NCBI RefSeq assembly: GCF_045679545.1
Contig: NZ_CP166195.1
Span: 310,001 to 374,000, forward strand
Direction: 5' to 3'
From: Enterovibrio sp045679545
Lineage (GTDB): Bacteria > Pseudomonadota > Gammaproteobacteria > Enterobacterales > Vibrionaceae
Length of the DNA: 64,000 nucleotides
Every line of letters starts with the position of its first letter. Within the stretch, counting starts at the first letter, position 1. Positions 26,384 to 36,233 of this stretch are shown one piece after another. Under the pieces are notes generated by a model. That model saw nothing but the letters and a program-made list of their open reading frames with translations. It ran no database searches and was not told where the DNA came from. A program made the position numbers and the translations under genes.

Positions 26384-26917
26384 TTAGCGCGTTACCTTTA
26401 AGCCATAAATAGCATGGTCAATGATACGTCCATTTAAGTTTTCCGCATTGCTGATCTCGCCCTCCAACCGAAAACCGAGTCGTTCACACAAACGTCGACT
26501 CGGCTGGTTCTCGGTTGCCACTGCAATTTGTACTTTTTCCATTCCAAGATCTTCGAAAGCCATTTTGATCATGGCTGACACACTGCGAGAGGCAATGCCT
26601 TTTCCTTGATAGCTTTCACTTAACCAATAACCGATCTCGACCTTTTTCAATTGATGGCAGATAGTATTGAAACTGACGTTCCCGACAACACGCTCTTGAT
26701 AAACAATCGCACAGGTCAGCGATTTTCCATCCGCGTAATCGTGCAGCGCACCTTGGATAAAGCGTTCAAAAAACGCCTCTTCGTTTGCATGAGGTGGCCA
26801 CGCTAACCAAGTAGACAGGTATGCGCGTTCTTGGCAAACAATTCGATAATAATCCTTAGCGAATGAAGGCTGAACAAGTGCGAGTGACACCTCATCATCA
26901 ACCGTGAAGATAAACAC
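26384..26917 (-). CDS. GNAT family N-acetyltransferase, RimL type
   Basis: A 177-residue acetyltransferase. The RimL/RimJ-like pattern is seen: VGNVSFNTI, IGYWLSESYQGKGIASRSVSAMI (acetyl-CoA binding loop QGKGIA), VQIAVATENQPSRRLCERLGFRLEGE. Targets may be ribosomal-protein N termini or small amines; no specific substrate can be given. It is the first gene of a two-gene unit with the Mpo1-like gene. Confidence 0.9.
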   Translation of the reverse strand: MFIFTVDDEVSLALVQPSFAKDYYRIVCQERAYLSTWLAWPPHANEEAFFERFIQGALHDYADGKSLTCAIVYQERVVGNVSFNTICHQLKKVEIGYWLSESYQGKGIASRSVSAMIKMAFEDLGMEKVQIAVATENQPSRRLCERLGFRLEGEISNAENLNGRIIDHAIYGLKVTR

Positions 26918-27717
26918 GATTCACTCCTTAACATTGTTTTAAAAGCTTTTTTTTGCATCTTATCAGGAAATTAACGAAAAATGTGTTGGCAAAGCCACAG
27001 CATGGTTAAGAAGCCCTCCCTCTTTGATGTAAACAATTTTCGCGAAACACTTTGTTATTTTAGAACGCCCCACATTCACTTTTCCATAATTAGCAAGAAA
27101 TCTAACAAACAAGAAAATACAAATTGTTTCATAACAAAAATAAGTATCAAGTTAATTAGAAAAGAATTAATTTTCCGCCGAGAAAGTCAACCAAAAAACC
27201 AAATTAGCAACCTCTAATGATAAATAAAAATCAAGAATATTAATGCGTTAATACACCATAGGTAAAAAGTCACATGCTAGTCATTTGATTTTTCTATTGG
27301 AGCAATCGAAATATTCCCTTATATATACTCACCATTTAATACCTATAATTTCAGCATGGAGAATAAATTGGACAATTTCATCTGAAATCAAAAGTCAGGC
27401 TCAGCACGCCGCGCTCCACTTCGGCAAGTAAAATCATGCACTTAAAAGAACATAACGTTCTGTCTTGATTTTGAAAAGCATGAAACACCATGCAAAGCCC
27501 TAGTGAAGCAAGTGCGTTCTTTAATTTATAAGTAAATATTTAACGCCTGATTTAAGCGTTAAGTATTCACCTTTTAAACTTGAACAACACCAATAATCAC
27601 GAAAGAGAATTCAAACCAAAACCCCAATCAAAAAACAAACATCATTCTCAACAAAAAAATATTTTAAAGCCCATGGCGAATTATACGCATTGAGTACACA
27701 TGAAAAAGGAGACAACC
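26918..27717. other. 800-base AT-rich gene-free stretch upstream of katG
   Basis: A long, strongly AT-rich region with no believable gene; a 78-residue frame at 26981 looks like chance. An AGAAC-N5-GTTCT dyad lies at 27447-27461. The katG promoter and any redox operator should be here, but no clear OxyR motif is seen. Such AT-rich upstream DNA is often bound by H-NS. Confidence 0.55.
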
Positions 27718-29928
27718 ATGTTAAAACGTACATTACTGTCCATCGCATTATCAAGCGTGTTAGTGACTGCCCCCGCACTGTCACAAAGCGAACCGAAATC
27801 TAATCAATTTTGGTGGCCAGACCAACTCAACCTTGCACCGCTTCGCGACCATAGTCAGGAATCGAATCCAATGGGTGATGGTTTCGATTACGCAGAAGCA
27901 TTCGAAACGCTCGACTTGAATGCAGTCAAAAAAGACATTAGCGAAGTGCTTGTTACGTCGCAAGATTGGTGGCCCGCGGATTATGGCCACTATGGGCCCT
28001 TCTTCATTCGTATGGCATGGCACGCTGCAGGGACTTACCGCGTGGGTGATGGCAGAGGCGGAGCCGGTGGTGGACAACAACGTTTCGACCCACTCAACAG
28101 TTGGCCGGATAACGGTAATCTGGACAAAGCACGACGCCTGCTATGGCCCATTAAACAGAAATACGGCTCGAGTCTCTCTTGGGGCGATCTGATGGCATTG
28201 ACAGGCAATGTGGCCATGGAATCTATGGGCTTTAAAACCTTCGGTTTTGCTGGCGGACGTCAAGACGACTGGGAGCCCGATCTGGTTTATTGGGGCCCAG
28301 AAGAAGAGATGCTAGCTGATGAGCGACGTGATGAAAAAGGTAATTTGAAAGAAGGCCTCGCCGCAGTTCAAATGGGCTTAATCTATGTTAACCCTGAAGG
28401 CCCGGGTGGTGTTCCAGACCCGATCGCAGCCGCCAAAGATATTCGCCACTCTTTCGGTAGAATGGCAATGAATGACGAAGAAATCGTCGCACTTATCGCC
28501 GGCGGGCATACCTTTGGTAAAGCACATGGCGCACATAAGCCCGAAGATTGCGTCGGTGATGCGCCTGCTGGCGCCCCCATCGAAGATCAAGGTTTTGGTT
28601 GGAAAAACACTTGTGGCACAGGTAAAGCCGGTGATGCAGTGACCAGCGGCTTAGAAGGCGCATGGACGTCGACACCCACCCAATGGACAACCGCTTATCT
28701 CGACAATTTGTTTAACTTCAACTGGGTGTTAACCGAGAGCCCTGCGGGTGCCAAGCAGTGGATACCCGATATTGAAGCCGCCGCCCAACTGGTTCCTGAC
28801 GCGCACGATCCTAACAAACGTCACGCACCCATCATGTTCACCACGGATCTTGCCGTGAAAGAAGATCCGCAGTTCCGAGCCATTGCAGAGCGTTTTCGCG
28901 CTAACCCTGAACAGTTCGAACAGGCATTTGCAAGAGCTTGGTTCAAGCTGAACCATCGCGATTTAGGCCCGCGCGCTCGTTATATTGGCTCTGAAATTCC
29001 AGAAGAAATTTTGATTTGGCAAGACCCGATCCCTCAGGTTGATCACCCACTGATCTCCGATAAGCAAGCTGATGCAATTAAAGCGAGCATTTTGGCATCA
29101 GGCCTGACCGTTCCTGAGCTTATCCGAACGGCATGGGCATCTGCAGCGAGTTATCGCGGCACTGACATGCGTGGTGGTGCCAATGGCGCACGCGTGGCGT
29201 TAGCCCCTCAAAAAGACTGGCCCGTGAACGACCCCAAAGAGCTACAAAAGGTGTTGAAGACACTCACTTCGGTTCACCAAAAATTCAACAAAAAAGCCGG
29301 TGATACCAAGGTCTCCTTGGCGGATGTCATTATTCTTGGCGGTAATGCCGCCGTCGAAAAAGCCGCAAAAGATGCTGGCTATACTGCCGATGTGCCTTTC
29401 ACACCCGGTCGTATGGATGCCACTCAAGACATGACAGATGTTAACTCCTTTGCTGTGCTTGAACCCACTGCAGACGGTTTCCGCAACTATTATGACGCGT
29501 CTAGGAACTACCGCTCACCTGCTGAAATGCTGGTTGAACGCGCAGATCTGCTCACGTTAACTGTGCCGGAAATGGCGGCCTTGGTGGGTGGTATGCGAAC
29601 GCTCAATGCCAACAGTGATGGCTCATCCAATGGTGTGCTCACAGCAAAACCGGGAACGTTAAGCAACGATTTCTTCGTGAACCTGCTTGATATGTCCACC
29701 AAATGGTCTCCTTCAGAGGAAGATAAGAGTATCTACGTGGGTTATGACCGTGCATCTGGCGATAAAAAATGGACGGCAACACCGGTTGATCTGATCTTTG
29801 GTTCTAACGCGGAGTTACGTTCCGTTGCGGAATTCTACGCTTCAGACGATGCTCAACAGAAGTTTGTTGATGATTTTGTCGTCGCTTGGACCAAGGTGAT
29901 GAACAACGACCGTTTTGATGTGAACTAA
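27718..29928 (+). CDS. katG: catalase-peroxidase with signal peptide (periplasmic KatG/KatP type)
   Basis: From ATG 27718 a 736-residue heme enzyme that removes hydrogen peroxide by catalase and peroxidase reactions. The distal site is RMAWHAAGTYR (Arg98, Trp101, His102), the proximal His is in AGGHTFGKAHG, and MGLIYVNPEGP supplies the Tyr of the Met-Tyr-Trp adduct. The C-terminal half repeats the fold without heme ligands, as in all KatGs. A Sec signal peptide (MLKRTLLSIALSSVLVTAPALS) shows export, as for the KatP subgroup. AAGGAG lies seven bases before ATG 27718, so the longer ATG 27700 is rejected. Confidence 0.95.
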   Translation: MLKRTLLSIALSSVLVTAPALSQSEPKSNQFWWPDQLNLAPLRDHSQESNPMGDGFDYAEAFETLDLNAVKKDISEVLVTSQDWWPADYGHYGPFFIRMAWHAAGTYRVGDGRGGAGGGQQRFDPLNSWPDNGNLDKARRLLWPIKQKYGSSLSWGDLMALTGNVAMESMGFKTFGFAGGRQDDWEPDLVYWGPEEEMLADERRDEKGNLKEGLAAVQMGLIYVNPEGPGGVPDPIAAAKDIRHSFGRMAMNDEEIVALIAGGHTFGKAHGAHKPEDCVGDAPAGAPIEDQGFGWKNTCGTGKAGDAVTSGLEGAWTSTPTQWTTAYLDNLFNFNWVLTESPAGAKQWIPDIEAAAQLVPDAHDPNKRHAPIMFTTDLAVKEDPQFRAIAERFRANPEQFEQAFARAWFKLNHRDLGPRARYIGSEIPEEILIWQDPIPQVDHPLISDKQADAIKASILASGLTVPELIRTAWASAASYRGTDMRGGANGARVALAPQKDWPVNDPKELQKVLKTLTSVHQKFNKKAGDTKVSLADVIILGGNAAVEKAAKDAGYTADVPFTPGRMDATQDMTDVNSFAVLEPTADGFRNYYDASRNYRSPAEMLVERADLLTLTVPEMAALVGGMRTLNANSDGSSNGVLTAKPGTLSNDFFVNLLDMSTKWSPSEEDKSIYVGYDRASGDKKWTATPVDLIFGSNAELRSVAEFYASDDAQQKFVDDFVVAWTKVMNNDRFDVN

Positions 29929-29977
29929 AAAACCATCCCCTTTGAGGTTTTAGCTGATTCAGTATCACCTCGCGTTC

Positions 29978-30012
29978 AAAGCGCTCGTCCTGCATTGGTC
30001 GAGCGCTTTTTC
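29978..30012 (+). terminator. intrinsic terminator after katG
   Basis: AAAGCGCTCG (29978-29987), 12-base loop, CGAGCGCTTT (30000-30009), then TTC. It is 50 bases past the katG stop. Confidence 0.85.
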
Positions 30013-30376
30013 TTGCAAACAATCTACATTCTTAGTGCGCCCAATCAATCCAACCCATTTCATACCGCCAAAACACGCTGCACTCCCTGACGAAAATGAA
30101 GATCCAACTGAGACTCGATGCGTTTTCACAACAGAGTTTTGCAAAACGACGCATATTCACCGCCCGTAAGAATAACTAGGATCAAAGCGGTACTCTTTGC
30201 GGGCACACGCCCTCGTGCAAAAGTAAAACACATGCATAGGTAAAACCGCCGAGTCATTGTTCATTCCAACGAGCAAACTCAACGCCGTAGGGCACGCAAA
30301 GAGAGGGGATCTTCATAAAACAGGAGGTCAAATGATGTGGAACGGAGTTCGAAATCTCATTGCTAAGGTGTTCCCT
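30013..30376. other. gene-free stretch upstream of gfa
   Basis: About 360 bases without a supported gene. Near its end a very strong ribosome site AGGAGG (30322-30327) precedes ATGs at 30332 and 30335 that are in frame with gfa and would add 14-15 residues. Confidence 0.5.
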
Positions 30377-30946
30377 ATGACTATTACTATCCATCCCGCC
30401 GTTGATAGCGGTGTAAAACACTCTGATGTTGCCGGATTCGCTGGCGGCAAACTAACCTGCAAATGCGCGACCAACCCCGTTGTGGTGAACGTTACCGCAC
30501 AAACGGCGTATAACCATGTGTGTGGTTGTTCGAAGTGTTGGAAGCCTCAAGGTGCACTGTTTTCTCAAGTCGCCGTTGTTTCCAAAGACAATCTGGCCGT
30601 TGAACAAGGTGGCGACAAGCTCGATATCGTCGATACAAGCGCAGCTATTCAGCGCCATGCCTGCCGTGATTGCGGTGTTCACATGTTCGGGCGCATAGAA
30701 AACACCAATCACCCATTTTATGGGTTAGATTTCATTCACACTGAATTATCAGATTCAGAAGGCTGGTCAGCGCCTGAGTTTGCTGCGTTTGTTTCATCCA
30801 TTATTGAAACCGGCACGCCACCAGAACAAATGCCCCCCATCCGTGAACGTTTGAAAGAGCTAGGCCTTGAGCCCTACGATTGCTTGTCCCCCGGCTTAAT
30901 GGATGCCATTGCCACCCATGTGGCTGCACAACGCGCAGCACAGTGA
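30377..30946 (+). CDS. gfa: S-(hydroxymethyl)glutathione synthase / GFA family
   Basis: A 189-residue zinc protein of the Gfa family, which speeds the condensation of formaldehyde with glutathione at the entry of formaldehyde detoxification. Zinc ligands are in LTCKCATNP, HVCGCSKCWKP and HACRDCGVHMFGRIE; GLDFIHTELS and APEFAAFVSSIIE match the family closely. ATG 30377 has AAGGTG seven bases upstream and fits family starts; ATG 30335 with AGGAGG would add WNGVRNLIAKVFP and is a real alternative. No adjacent formaldehyde dehydrogenase is present. Confidence 0.9.
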   Translation: MTITIHPAVDSGVKHSDVAGFAGGKLTCKCATNPVVVNVTAQTAYNHVCGCSKCWKPQGALFSQVAVVSKDNLAVEQGGDKLDIVDTSAAIQRHACRDCGVHMFGRIENTNHPFYGLDFIHTELSDSEGWSAPEFAAFVSSIIETGTPPEQMPPIRERLKELGLEPYDCLSPGLMDAIATHVAAQRAAQ

Positions 30947-30990
30947 TAAGAAGACAAGAAACCTTCGTCGATTAAACAACGCATTAGATA

Positions 30991-31017
30991 AAAAAGCCGA
31001 CTCGTGTCGGCTTTTCG
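30991..31017 (+). terminator. intrinsic terminator after gfa
   Basis: AAAAGCCGAC (30992-31001) with GTCGGCTTTT (31006-31015), short loop, 45 bases after the gfa stop. Confidence 0.85.
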
Positions 31018-31226
31018 TCCAACGCAAAGCGCATCTTTCCCGCATTCCCGTTCAAAGTTTGTCACTCCATAACAAGATGTCACATTTGCTCAAAGTCGAG
31101 ATATCACATTGTGTTAGGGTGAATTATGGTTAAAGAACACGCCAAGAGTTTGTGCCATGTTACTTGCCGGAAGGCATACTGGCTAAGTGAATTTCCCTTA
31201 AGAACATAAAACACAGGATCACCAAT

Positions 31227-31565
31227 ATGCTGATTAGATTTAGCTGTAAGGCCTACGCAGATATCACTATGTTTGGCGATGTGGGTCTACAGATGTTGAA
31301 GATGATGGGACACAGCGAAACCGTGCCGGGCGCGATTCTCGCTGAAGATATTCCCGCTGCACTGGCACAGTTAAAAAGCGCAATAGAAGCGGAGAAGAAT
31401 CAGCCAAAGCCAGACCCGCTAGAAGATGACGAGGAAGAAAACTTCATCGAATCTCCTGTCAGCATGGGGAATCGCGCCATTCCCTTGATAGAGCTATTAA
31501 CAGCCGCCGCCAAAGAAGAATGCGACGTCATGTGGCAAGACGCTACCAATAGCAATTTTCTTTAA
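31227..31565 (+). CDS. DUF1840 family protein
   Basis: A 112-residue acidic protein. The N terminus MLIRFSCKAYADITMFGDVG and MLKMMGHSETVPGAILAEDIPAAL match DUF1840, followed by an acidic linker (EDDEEENF) and a conserved C-terminal helix RAIPLIELLTAAAKEECDVMW. The family is widespread in beta- and gammaproteobacteria and of unknown function. Soluble; no export signal. Confidence 0.9.
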   Translation: MLIRFSCKAYADITMFGDVGLQMLKMMGHSETVPGAILAEDIPAALAQLKSAIEAEKNQPKPDPLEDDEEENFIESPVSMGNRAIPLIELLTAAAKEECDVMWQDATNSNFL

Positions 31566-31834
31566 GGCCGAACTGAACAGTCCGAACCTTCAAAGAAACA
31601 ATAACACTTCAGCAAAAACACAAAAGCACCGATGGGTTTGTCATCCGTGCTTTTTCGCTTCCCCGTTTATGACACTCACGCGTTAACCTTCATATCACAA
31701 CAGGTTCGTCGAACGCCTTTCACCGAATCTATGCCATCGAACTGCGCTCATCGCAACCTGGCTCTGGCTAAAACTTTGGAAATTCGTACCTAAGTGTACG
31801 CTGGAGATACTGACCCGGCACAAAGAGTATCACC

Positions 31835-32041
31835 ATGTTTTTTAGAGCAATAAGTTTCATGATTTGGTTCACTGTTATCGACGGCATCATCGACCCCGAC
31901 ACGCCAACGTGGTTCCAATGGGTATCTTGGATAGCAATCTTAAGCTTGTTTGCTGTCGGTATTTTCACCTTGTATGCCGAAAAAATCTTGAATTGGGCAA
32001 ATCGAAAAGAAGCTGAATTGAAATCAAGATTGAAGCGCTAG
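31835..32041 (+). CDS. small membrane protein, uncharacterised
   Basis: A 68-residue frame with two hydrophobic segments (about 5-20 and 27-48) and a basic C-terminal tail (NRKEAELKSRLKR), the composition of a genuine small inner-membrane protein. The upstream AAAGAG provides a modest ribosome site. I do not recognise the family. It is immediately followed by a large inverted repeat. Confidence 0.5.
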   Translation: MFFRAISFMIWFTVIDGIIDPDTPTWFQWVSWIAILSLFAVGIFTLYAEKILNWANRKEAELKSRLKR

Positions 32042-32400
32042 GCAACGTTACAAGGTGTTCAAATTGTGCCCTCAATGTGAGCACCTTGCCACTGAGCTCA
32101 AAGAGAAATCGAATACTCATCAGTTCACATTATTCGAGCCGTCTCGGCGCTCAACGCGTTTGTTTGTCAGCAGGAAAAATAGCCGTGTATTGCTCCGCTG
32201 TTATTGCACCAAACAGACATCTGCGTTCTTTTGACTATGCAATCAATCAAAGGAATGCACCCTGCTCAAGCCGCTGATTCTAAATTGATTATTTAGCGCA
32301 TATCCGCGAGCCATTTCACACTCTAACCTGCTGACAAAATAGCGAGTGTCAAACATCGTTATGATGCGCAATCCGATGCTTAATTATGAAAAGGATTGTC
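32042..32400. other. gene-free stretch upstream of gltS with an imperfect inverted repeat
   Basis: CAAGGTGTTCAAATTG (32051-32066) and CAATGTGAGCACCTTG (32073-32088) pair at 14 of 16 positions around a 6-base loop, directly after the small membrane protein gene. There is no T run, so it may be an RNA structure or a non-canonical end of transcription. The remaining 300 bases hold no gene and presumably the gltS promoter. Confidence 0.6.
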
Positions 32401-33627
32401 ATGAACTTCGTTGACGGTGTCTTGCACATCGAATCATTTCTCGCCGTTACACTCGGTATCATCGTTCTTTTTTTAGGCCGGCGATTGACTCAAATGAGTT
32501 ACTGGCTAAAAGAGTTCAGCATTCCAGAACCCGTTTCCGGCGGCATTCTCGTTTCACTTCTGTTTGCAGCTGTTCACTATGCATTTCAGGTTGATATCTC
32601 TTTTGATCTCGCTGCACGCGACCTGCTTCTCGTTTACTTCTTTACCACCATTGGTATTAATGCCAGCTTGAAAGATCTCGTCAAAGGCGGCAAACCCCTG
32701 ATCATTTTGTTGAGCATCACCATTGGCTATATGTTCATCCAAAATATAGCGGGAATAGGCCTTGCACTGGCCCTTGATCAGCCTGCAGCATTTGGTTTGC
32801 TGAGTGGGTCAGTATCTCTCATTGGCGGTCACGGCACTGCCATCGCATGGGCACCAAAAATTGGGGAATCCTTCGACCTCAATACCGCAATGGAAGTCGG
32901 TATTGCTTGCGCGACCTTCGGACTCATTCTTGCCAGTCTGATGGGGGGGCCCATCGCAAAATTCCTCATCAACAAACACAACTTGAAAGCCAATGAGGGC
33001 GAAAAAGTAGATGTAGGCACGAGCCAAGATTCCAAAGAAACGCGTATCACGTCTTATGATTTTTTAGATGCGATGCTCGCCATCCATCTCTGTATTATTT
33101 TGGGCGCAGTGCTCAACGAAGTGATATCTGGGCTCGGTTTGGATCTTCCCCTGTTTGTTAGTTGCTTGTTTGCAGGTATCTTAATTTCGAACCTAATTCC
33201 GTCTTCTTACCCTCGTTTAACCGGTACTCGCTGGCCATCACGTCAACCCGCTGTCGCATTGATTGCTGACATGGCACTAGGCGCTTTTCTATCGATGTCG
33301 CTCATGAGCATGCAGTTGTGGGCTTTGGTAGATTTAGCAGGTCCGCTCTTCATTATTTTGGCGGTTCAATTCGTCATTGCGGTGTGTATTGCGGTATTTG
33401 TTGTCTTCCCTCTAATGGGCAAAACCTACGATGCTGCGGTGGTTTGTGCCGGGTTTGGTGGCATATCGCTCGGCTCTACACCAACGGCAATGGCAAACAT
33501 GTCAGCCGTGGCACAAAAGTACGGCAATTCGCATCAAGCTTTCATCATTGTGCCTCTGGTCTGCGCATTCTTTATTGATTTAGCCAATGCCCTGATCATT
33601 CCCTATTTCATTGGGGTGATTAGCTAA
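32401..33627 (+). CDS. gltS: sodium/glutamate symporter GltS
   Basis: A 408-residue membrane protein with about ten helices. GltS-family motifs are present: IPEPVSGGILVSLL, FFTTIGINASLKDL, LLSGSVSLIGGHGTAIAWAP (first re-entrant loop) and GFGGISLGSTPTAMANMSAV (second re-entrant loop). It imports glutamate with sodium. ATG 32401 is preferred since AAAAGGA lies seven bases upstream; ATG 32386 overlaps that site. It is monocistronic and ends at a terminator shared with the TRAP operon. Confidence 0.95.
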   Translation: MNFVDGVLHIESFLAVTLGIIVLFLGRRLTQMSYWLKEFSIPEPVSGGILVSLLFAAVHYAFQVDISFDLAARDLLLVYFFTTIGINASLKDLVKGGKPLIILLSITIGYMFIQNIAGIGLALALDQPAAFGLLSGSVSLIGGHGTAIAWAPKIGESFDLNTAMEVGIACATFGLILASLMGGPIAKFLINKHNLKANEGEKVDVGTSQDSKETRITSYDFLDAMLAIHLCIILGAVLNEVISGLGLDLPLFVSCLFAGILISNLIPSSYPRLTGTRWPSRQPAVALIADMALGAFLSMSLMSMQLWALVDLAGPLFIILAVQFVIAVCIAVFVVFPLMGKTYDAAVVCAGFGGISLGSTPTAMANMSAVAQKYGNSHQAFIIVPLVCAFFIDLANALIIPYFIGVIS

Positions 33628-33677
33628 CTATCTTGGTTCAATAACTGCATCGACGAGAGTAGCCATATTGGCGACAA

Positions 33678-33704
33678 AAAATCAGCCCTTCTGGGCTGAT
33701 TTTC
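33678..33704. terminator. bidirectional terminator between gltS and the TRAP operon
   Basis: AAAATCAGCCC (33678-33688), loop TTCT, GGGCTGATTTT (33693-33703). A/T runs on both flanks allow it to end both convergent units. Confidence 0.9.
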
Positions 33705-33728
33705 ATTTAAGTATTCAGATTATAAACA

Positions 33729-34820
33729 CTAAGAAAGGTCGGCTTTATCCGCGTCAGCAATTTGCTTCTGCGCTTTGCCTGATTCCATCTGAAGCAAATC
33801 AAACCACTTCTTGCCGTCTTTGACGTTCTCTTGGAACCAGATATAGACAGGTGCGGCGGCTTCCTGAAATTTAGCTTTCTCTGCTGGCGTTGGCACATAA
33901 AGCGTGCCGCCTGCTTTTTTGAAGGCCTCATACGCGGCAATGGACTTGCGTTTCGGTGAGGCAAATGTCGCTTGCTGTAGCGCACGGAAGCCATCAACGA
34001 TCACCTTGCGCAACTCAACAGGCATATCCAAGAAGGTCTCGTTGTTCATGTACCAAAGCGCCGACATATAGGCATGGCCATCCAAAGTGACATATTTCAG
34101 TCCTGCTTCTGGGAACTTCATGCCCATGATGTCAGTAATGCCGTTTTTCGAGCCTTCCACTACGCCCGTTTGAAACGACGTATACAGCTCAGGCCAAGGG
34201 ATCGGTGTTGGGCTGGCGCCCAGTGATTTAACCAGCTCTTGCGGTAAATCAGCCACCACGGTGCGGATCTTCAACCCTTCCAAATCACTTGGCTGTTTCA
34301 CCGTGCGTTTAGTGTTGGCAAAGTTACGCCAACCGCCTGTGTTACCAATGGCCATCAAACGTAATTTGTCGTCAGTGTCAGCCAAGATGGCTTTGCGCAA
34401 TTCACGCACGAAGTCGCCTTGCAATACCACTTCTGCGGTGCGGTCATCCGGTAACAGGTAGGGCAAATCCAATACTTGAATGTACGGGAACATGTTGGCA
34501 GCGCCACCTGATGTGGATATGTAGATATCAACCGAGCCATCTTCGACGGCTTGGATACACTCAGTACCGTTGCCACAAAGCTGCGTACCTATGTACAGGT
34601 CAACTTTGATCTTGCCGTTAGAGTGCGCCTCCACAAAATCTTTGAATACCACTAAGCCATCATAGTCTTCATCGTTTTCGTTTGAGTTTGCGACGGCACG
34701 AAGGTTGAAGTCGGCAGCCATCGCTGGCAAAGACAACACCGTGGTGGTCATTAACCCCGCGAACAGCGCCAGTGCACTTCCCTTTAATGCATTACGCACC
34801 TGATTTACTGTTTTATTCAT
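33729..34820 (-). CDS. TRAP transporter solute-binding protein, DctP family
   Basis: A 363-residue periplasmic binding protein. A signal peptide (cleaved after AMA near residue 35) is followed by the DctP fold. The GLKIRTV motif carries the Arg that usually grips the carboxylate or other anion of the ligand, and PWPELYTSFQTGVVEG is the family hallmark. It is the last gene of a six-gene operon that starts with an SsuD-type monooxygenase, so the ligand may be a sulfonate (inference). A gap of 89 bases separates it from dctM. Confidence 0.93.
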   Translation of the reverse strand: MNKTVNQVRNALKGSALALFAGLMTTTVLSLPAMAADFNLRAVANSNENDEDYDGLVVFKDFVEAHSNGKIKVDLYIGTQLCGNGTECIQAVEDGSVDIYISTSGGAANMFPYIQVLDLPYLLPDDRTAEVVLQGDFVRELRKAILADTDDKLRLMAIGNTGGWRNFANTKRTVKQPSDLEGLKIRTVVADLPQELVKSLGASPTPIPWPELYTSFQTGVVEGSKNGITDIMGMKFPEAGLKYVTLDGHAYMSALWYMNNETFLDMPVELRKVIVDGFRALQQATFASPKRKSIAAYEAFKKAGGTLYVPTPAEKAKFQEAAAPVYIWFQENVKDGKKWFDLLQMESGKAQKQIADADKADLS

Positions 34821-34909
34821 ACTTCACCTTTCACTTCCGTGATCATCAGCTTTCGCTGCACTTGTTAAGGTAAGAACTCACGTTCTCGCTTGCTCACTAC
34901 CCGTAATCC

Positions 34910-36196
34910 CTAAGCCAACCCCAACCATCGTGGGATCGTCATGGAAAGAGACGGGAAAAACGTAATGAGGAAAATCACCGCCACCTCAACCGCCAAAAAC
35001 GGCAAGATGGCGCGGGACAAGGTTTCGACTTTGACGCCAGAAACACTCGACGCGACAAACAGCACCAACCCCATCGGCGGCGTCGCCAAACCCACCGTGA
35101 GATTGACACTCATGATGATGGCAAAATGCACAGGGTCGATGCCTAAACTGACAAAAACCGGTGCCAGAATAGGCCCCAAAATAATGATGGCTGGCCCTGC
35201 ATCGAGGAACATGCCAACAATAAAAAGCAGAATATTGATAAGAAAAAGGAGGATCAGTGGGTTTTCACTGATACTTAGCGTCCATGCCGCCATGGCTTCT
35301 GCGGCATGAGAGAGCGAAACCACGGTTTTGAAGGCCAACGCCGAACCAACCAACAACAAAATAACCGCTGATGATTTCGCGCTTCGGGTGAAAATGTCAG
35401 GAATGTCTTTCCAACTGATAGTGCGAAGCACGAACATGCCAACCACCAAGGTATATAGCACGGCAACAGCAGACGCTTCTGTTGGGGTGAAAATACCGCC
35501 GAGGATACCGCCCAAGATGATCACTGGCGTAAGCAGTGGCCAGAACGCCGCTTTGGTGGCTGTACCGCGCTGCTTCCATGTGGCCTTTTCACTGGCTATG
35601 GGCAGGTTTTGACGCTTCGCCATCAAGGCGATCAACAACATCAGGCCACCACCAATCATCAGTCCAGGTATCACCCCTGCTGCGAACAAGGCCGCCACCG
35701 AAATTTCCATGGTATAGGCGTAGATGATCATGATGCCGGATGGCGGAATAATGGGGCCGATCACCGAAGACGCTGCCGTAATCGCCGCCGCGAATTTACG
35801 CGAATAGCCGTTCTTTTCCATCGCGGGGATCATCATGGAACCAATGGCAGAGGTGTCTGCTACTGCCGAACCAGACAGACCCGCAAACAACATGCTCGAC
35901 ATGACGTTGACATGCGCCAGTCCTCCGCGCACATGGCCAATGAATGATTGCGAAAAATTCACGAGGCTCATGGTGATACCGCCTCGGTTCATCACCTCGC
36001 CAGCGAGCATAAAGAAGGGAATTGCCATGAGGGGGAACGAATCAATGCCGTTGTAAATATTGCGAAACAACAACGGGATATCACGATCCATGCCTTCTGC
36101 GTACAACATGATGCCGGGCGCGGCGAGCAGTGCAAAAAACACTGGCATGCCAATCAGAAGAAGCAATAAAAACAGAGGTAAAAAGAAGATCAACAT
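34910..36196 (-). CDS. TRAP transporter large permease, DctM family
   Basis: A 428-residue membrane protein with about 12 helices and the DctM patterns: PLMAIPFFMLAGEVMNRGGI, AGLSGSAVADTSAIGSMMIPAM and GIMIIYAYTMEISVAALFAAGVIPG, and in the second half PTEASAVAVLYTLVVG and LDAGPAIIILGPIL. It forms the sodium-driven transport channel with DctQ. It begins 37 bases after dctQ. The GSGSAVADT-type loop typically contacts the solute. Confidence 0.95.
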   Translation of the reverse strand: MLIFFLPLFLLLLLIGMPVFFALLAAPGIMLYAEGMDRDIPLLFRNIYNGIDSFPLMAIPFFMLAGEVMNRGGITMSLVNFSQSFIGHVRGGLAHVNVMSSMLFAGLSGSAVADTSAIGSMMIPAMEKNGYSRKFAAAITAASSVIGPIIPPSGIMIIYAYTMEISVAALFAAGVIPGLMIGGGLMLLIALMAKRQNLPIASEKATWKQRGTATKAAFWPLLTPVIILGGILGGIFTPTEASAVAVLYTLVVGMFVLRTISWKDIPDIFTRSAKSSAVILLLVGSALAFKTVVSLSHAAEAMAAWTLSISENPLILLFLINILLFIVGMFLDAGPAIIILGPILAPVFVSLGIDPVHFAIIMSVNLTVGLATPPMGLVLFVASSVSGVKVETLSRAILPFLAVEVAVIFLITFFPSLSMTIPRWLGLA

Positions 36197-36233
36197 CTAC
36201 AACCACATCCTTAGGTAAATCAGTCCCTGCTGC

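Noticed and set aside
26981..27217. 78-residue frame in the AT-rich region before katG
   Set aside because: Composition follows the AT-rich DNA, no ribosome site, no recognised motif.
35328..36169. Several plus-strand frames inside dctM
   Set aside because: Antisense shadows of a strongly conserved membrane-protein gene.
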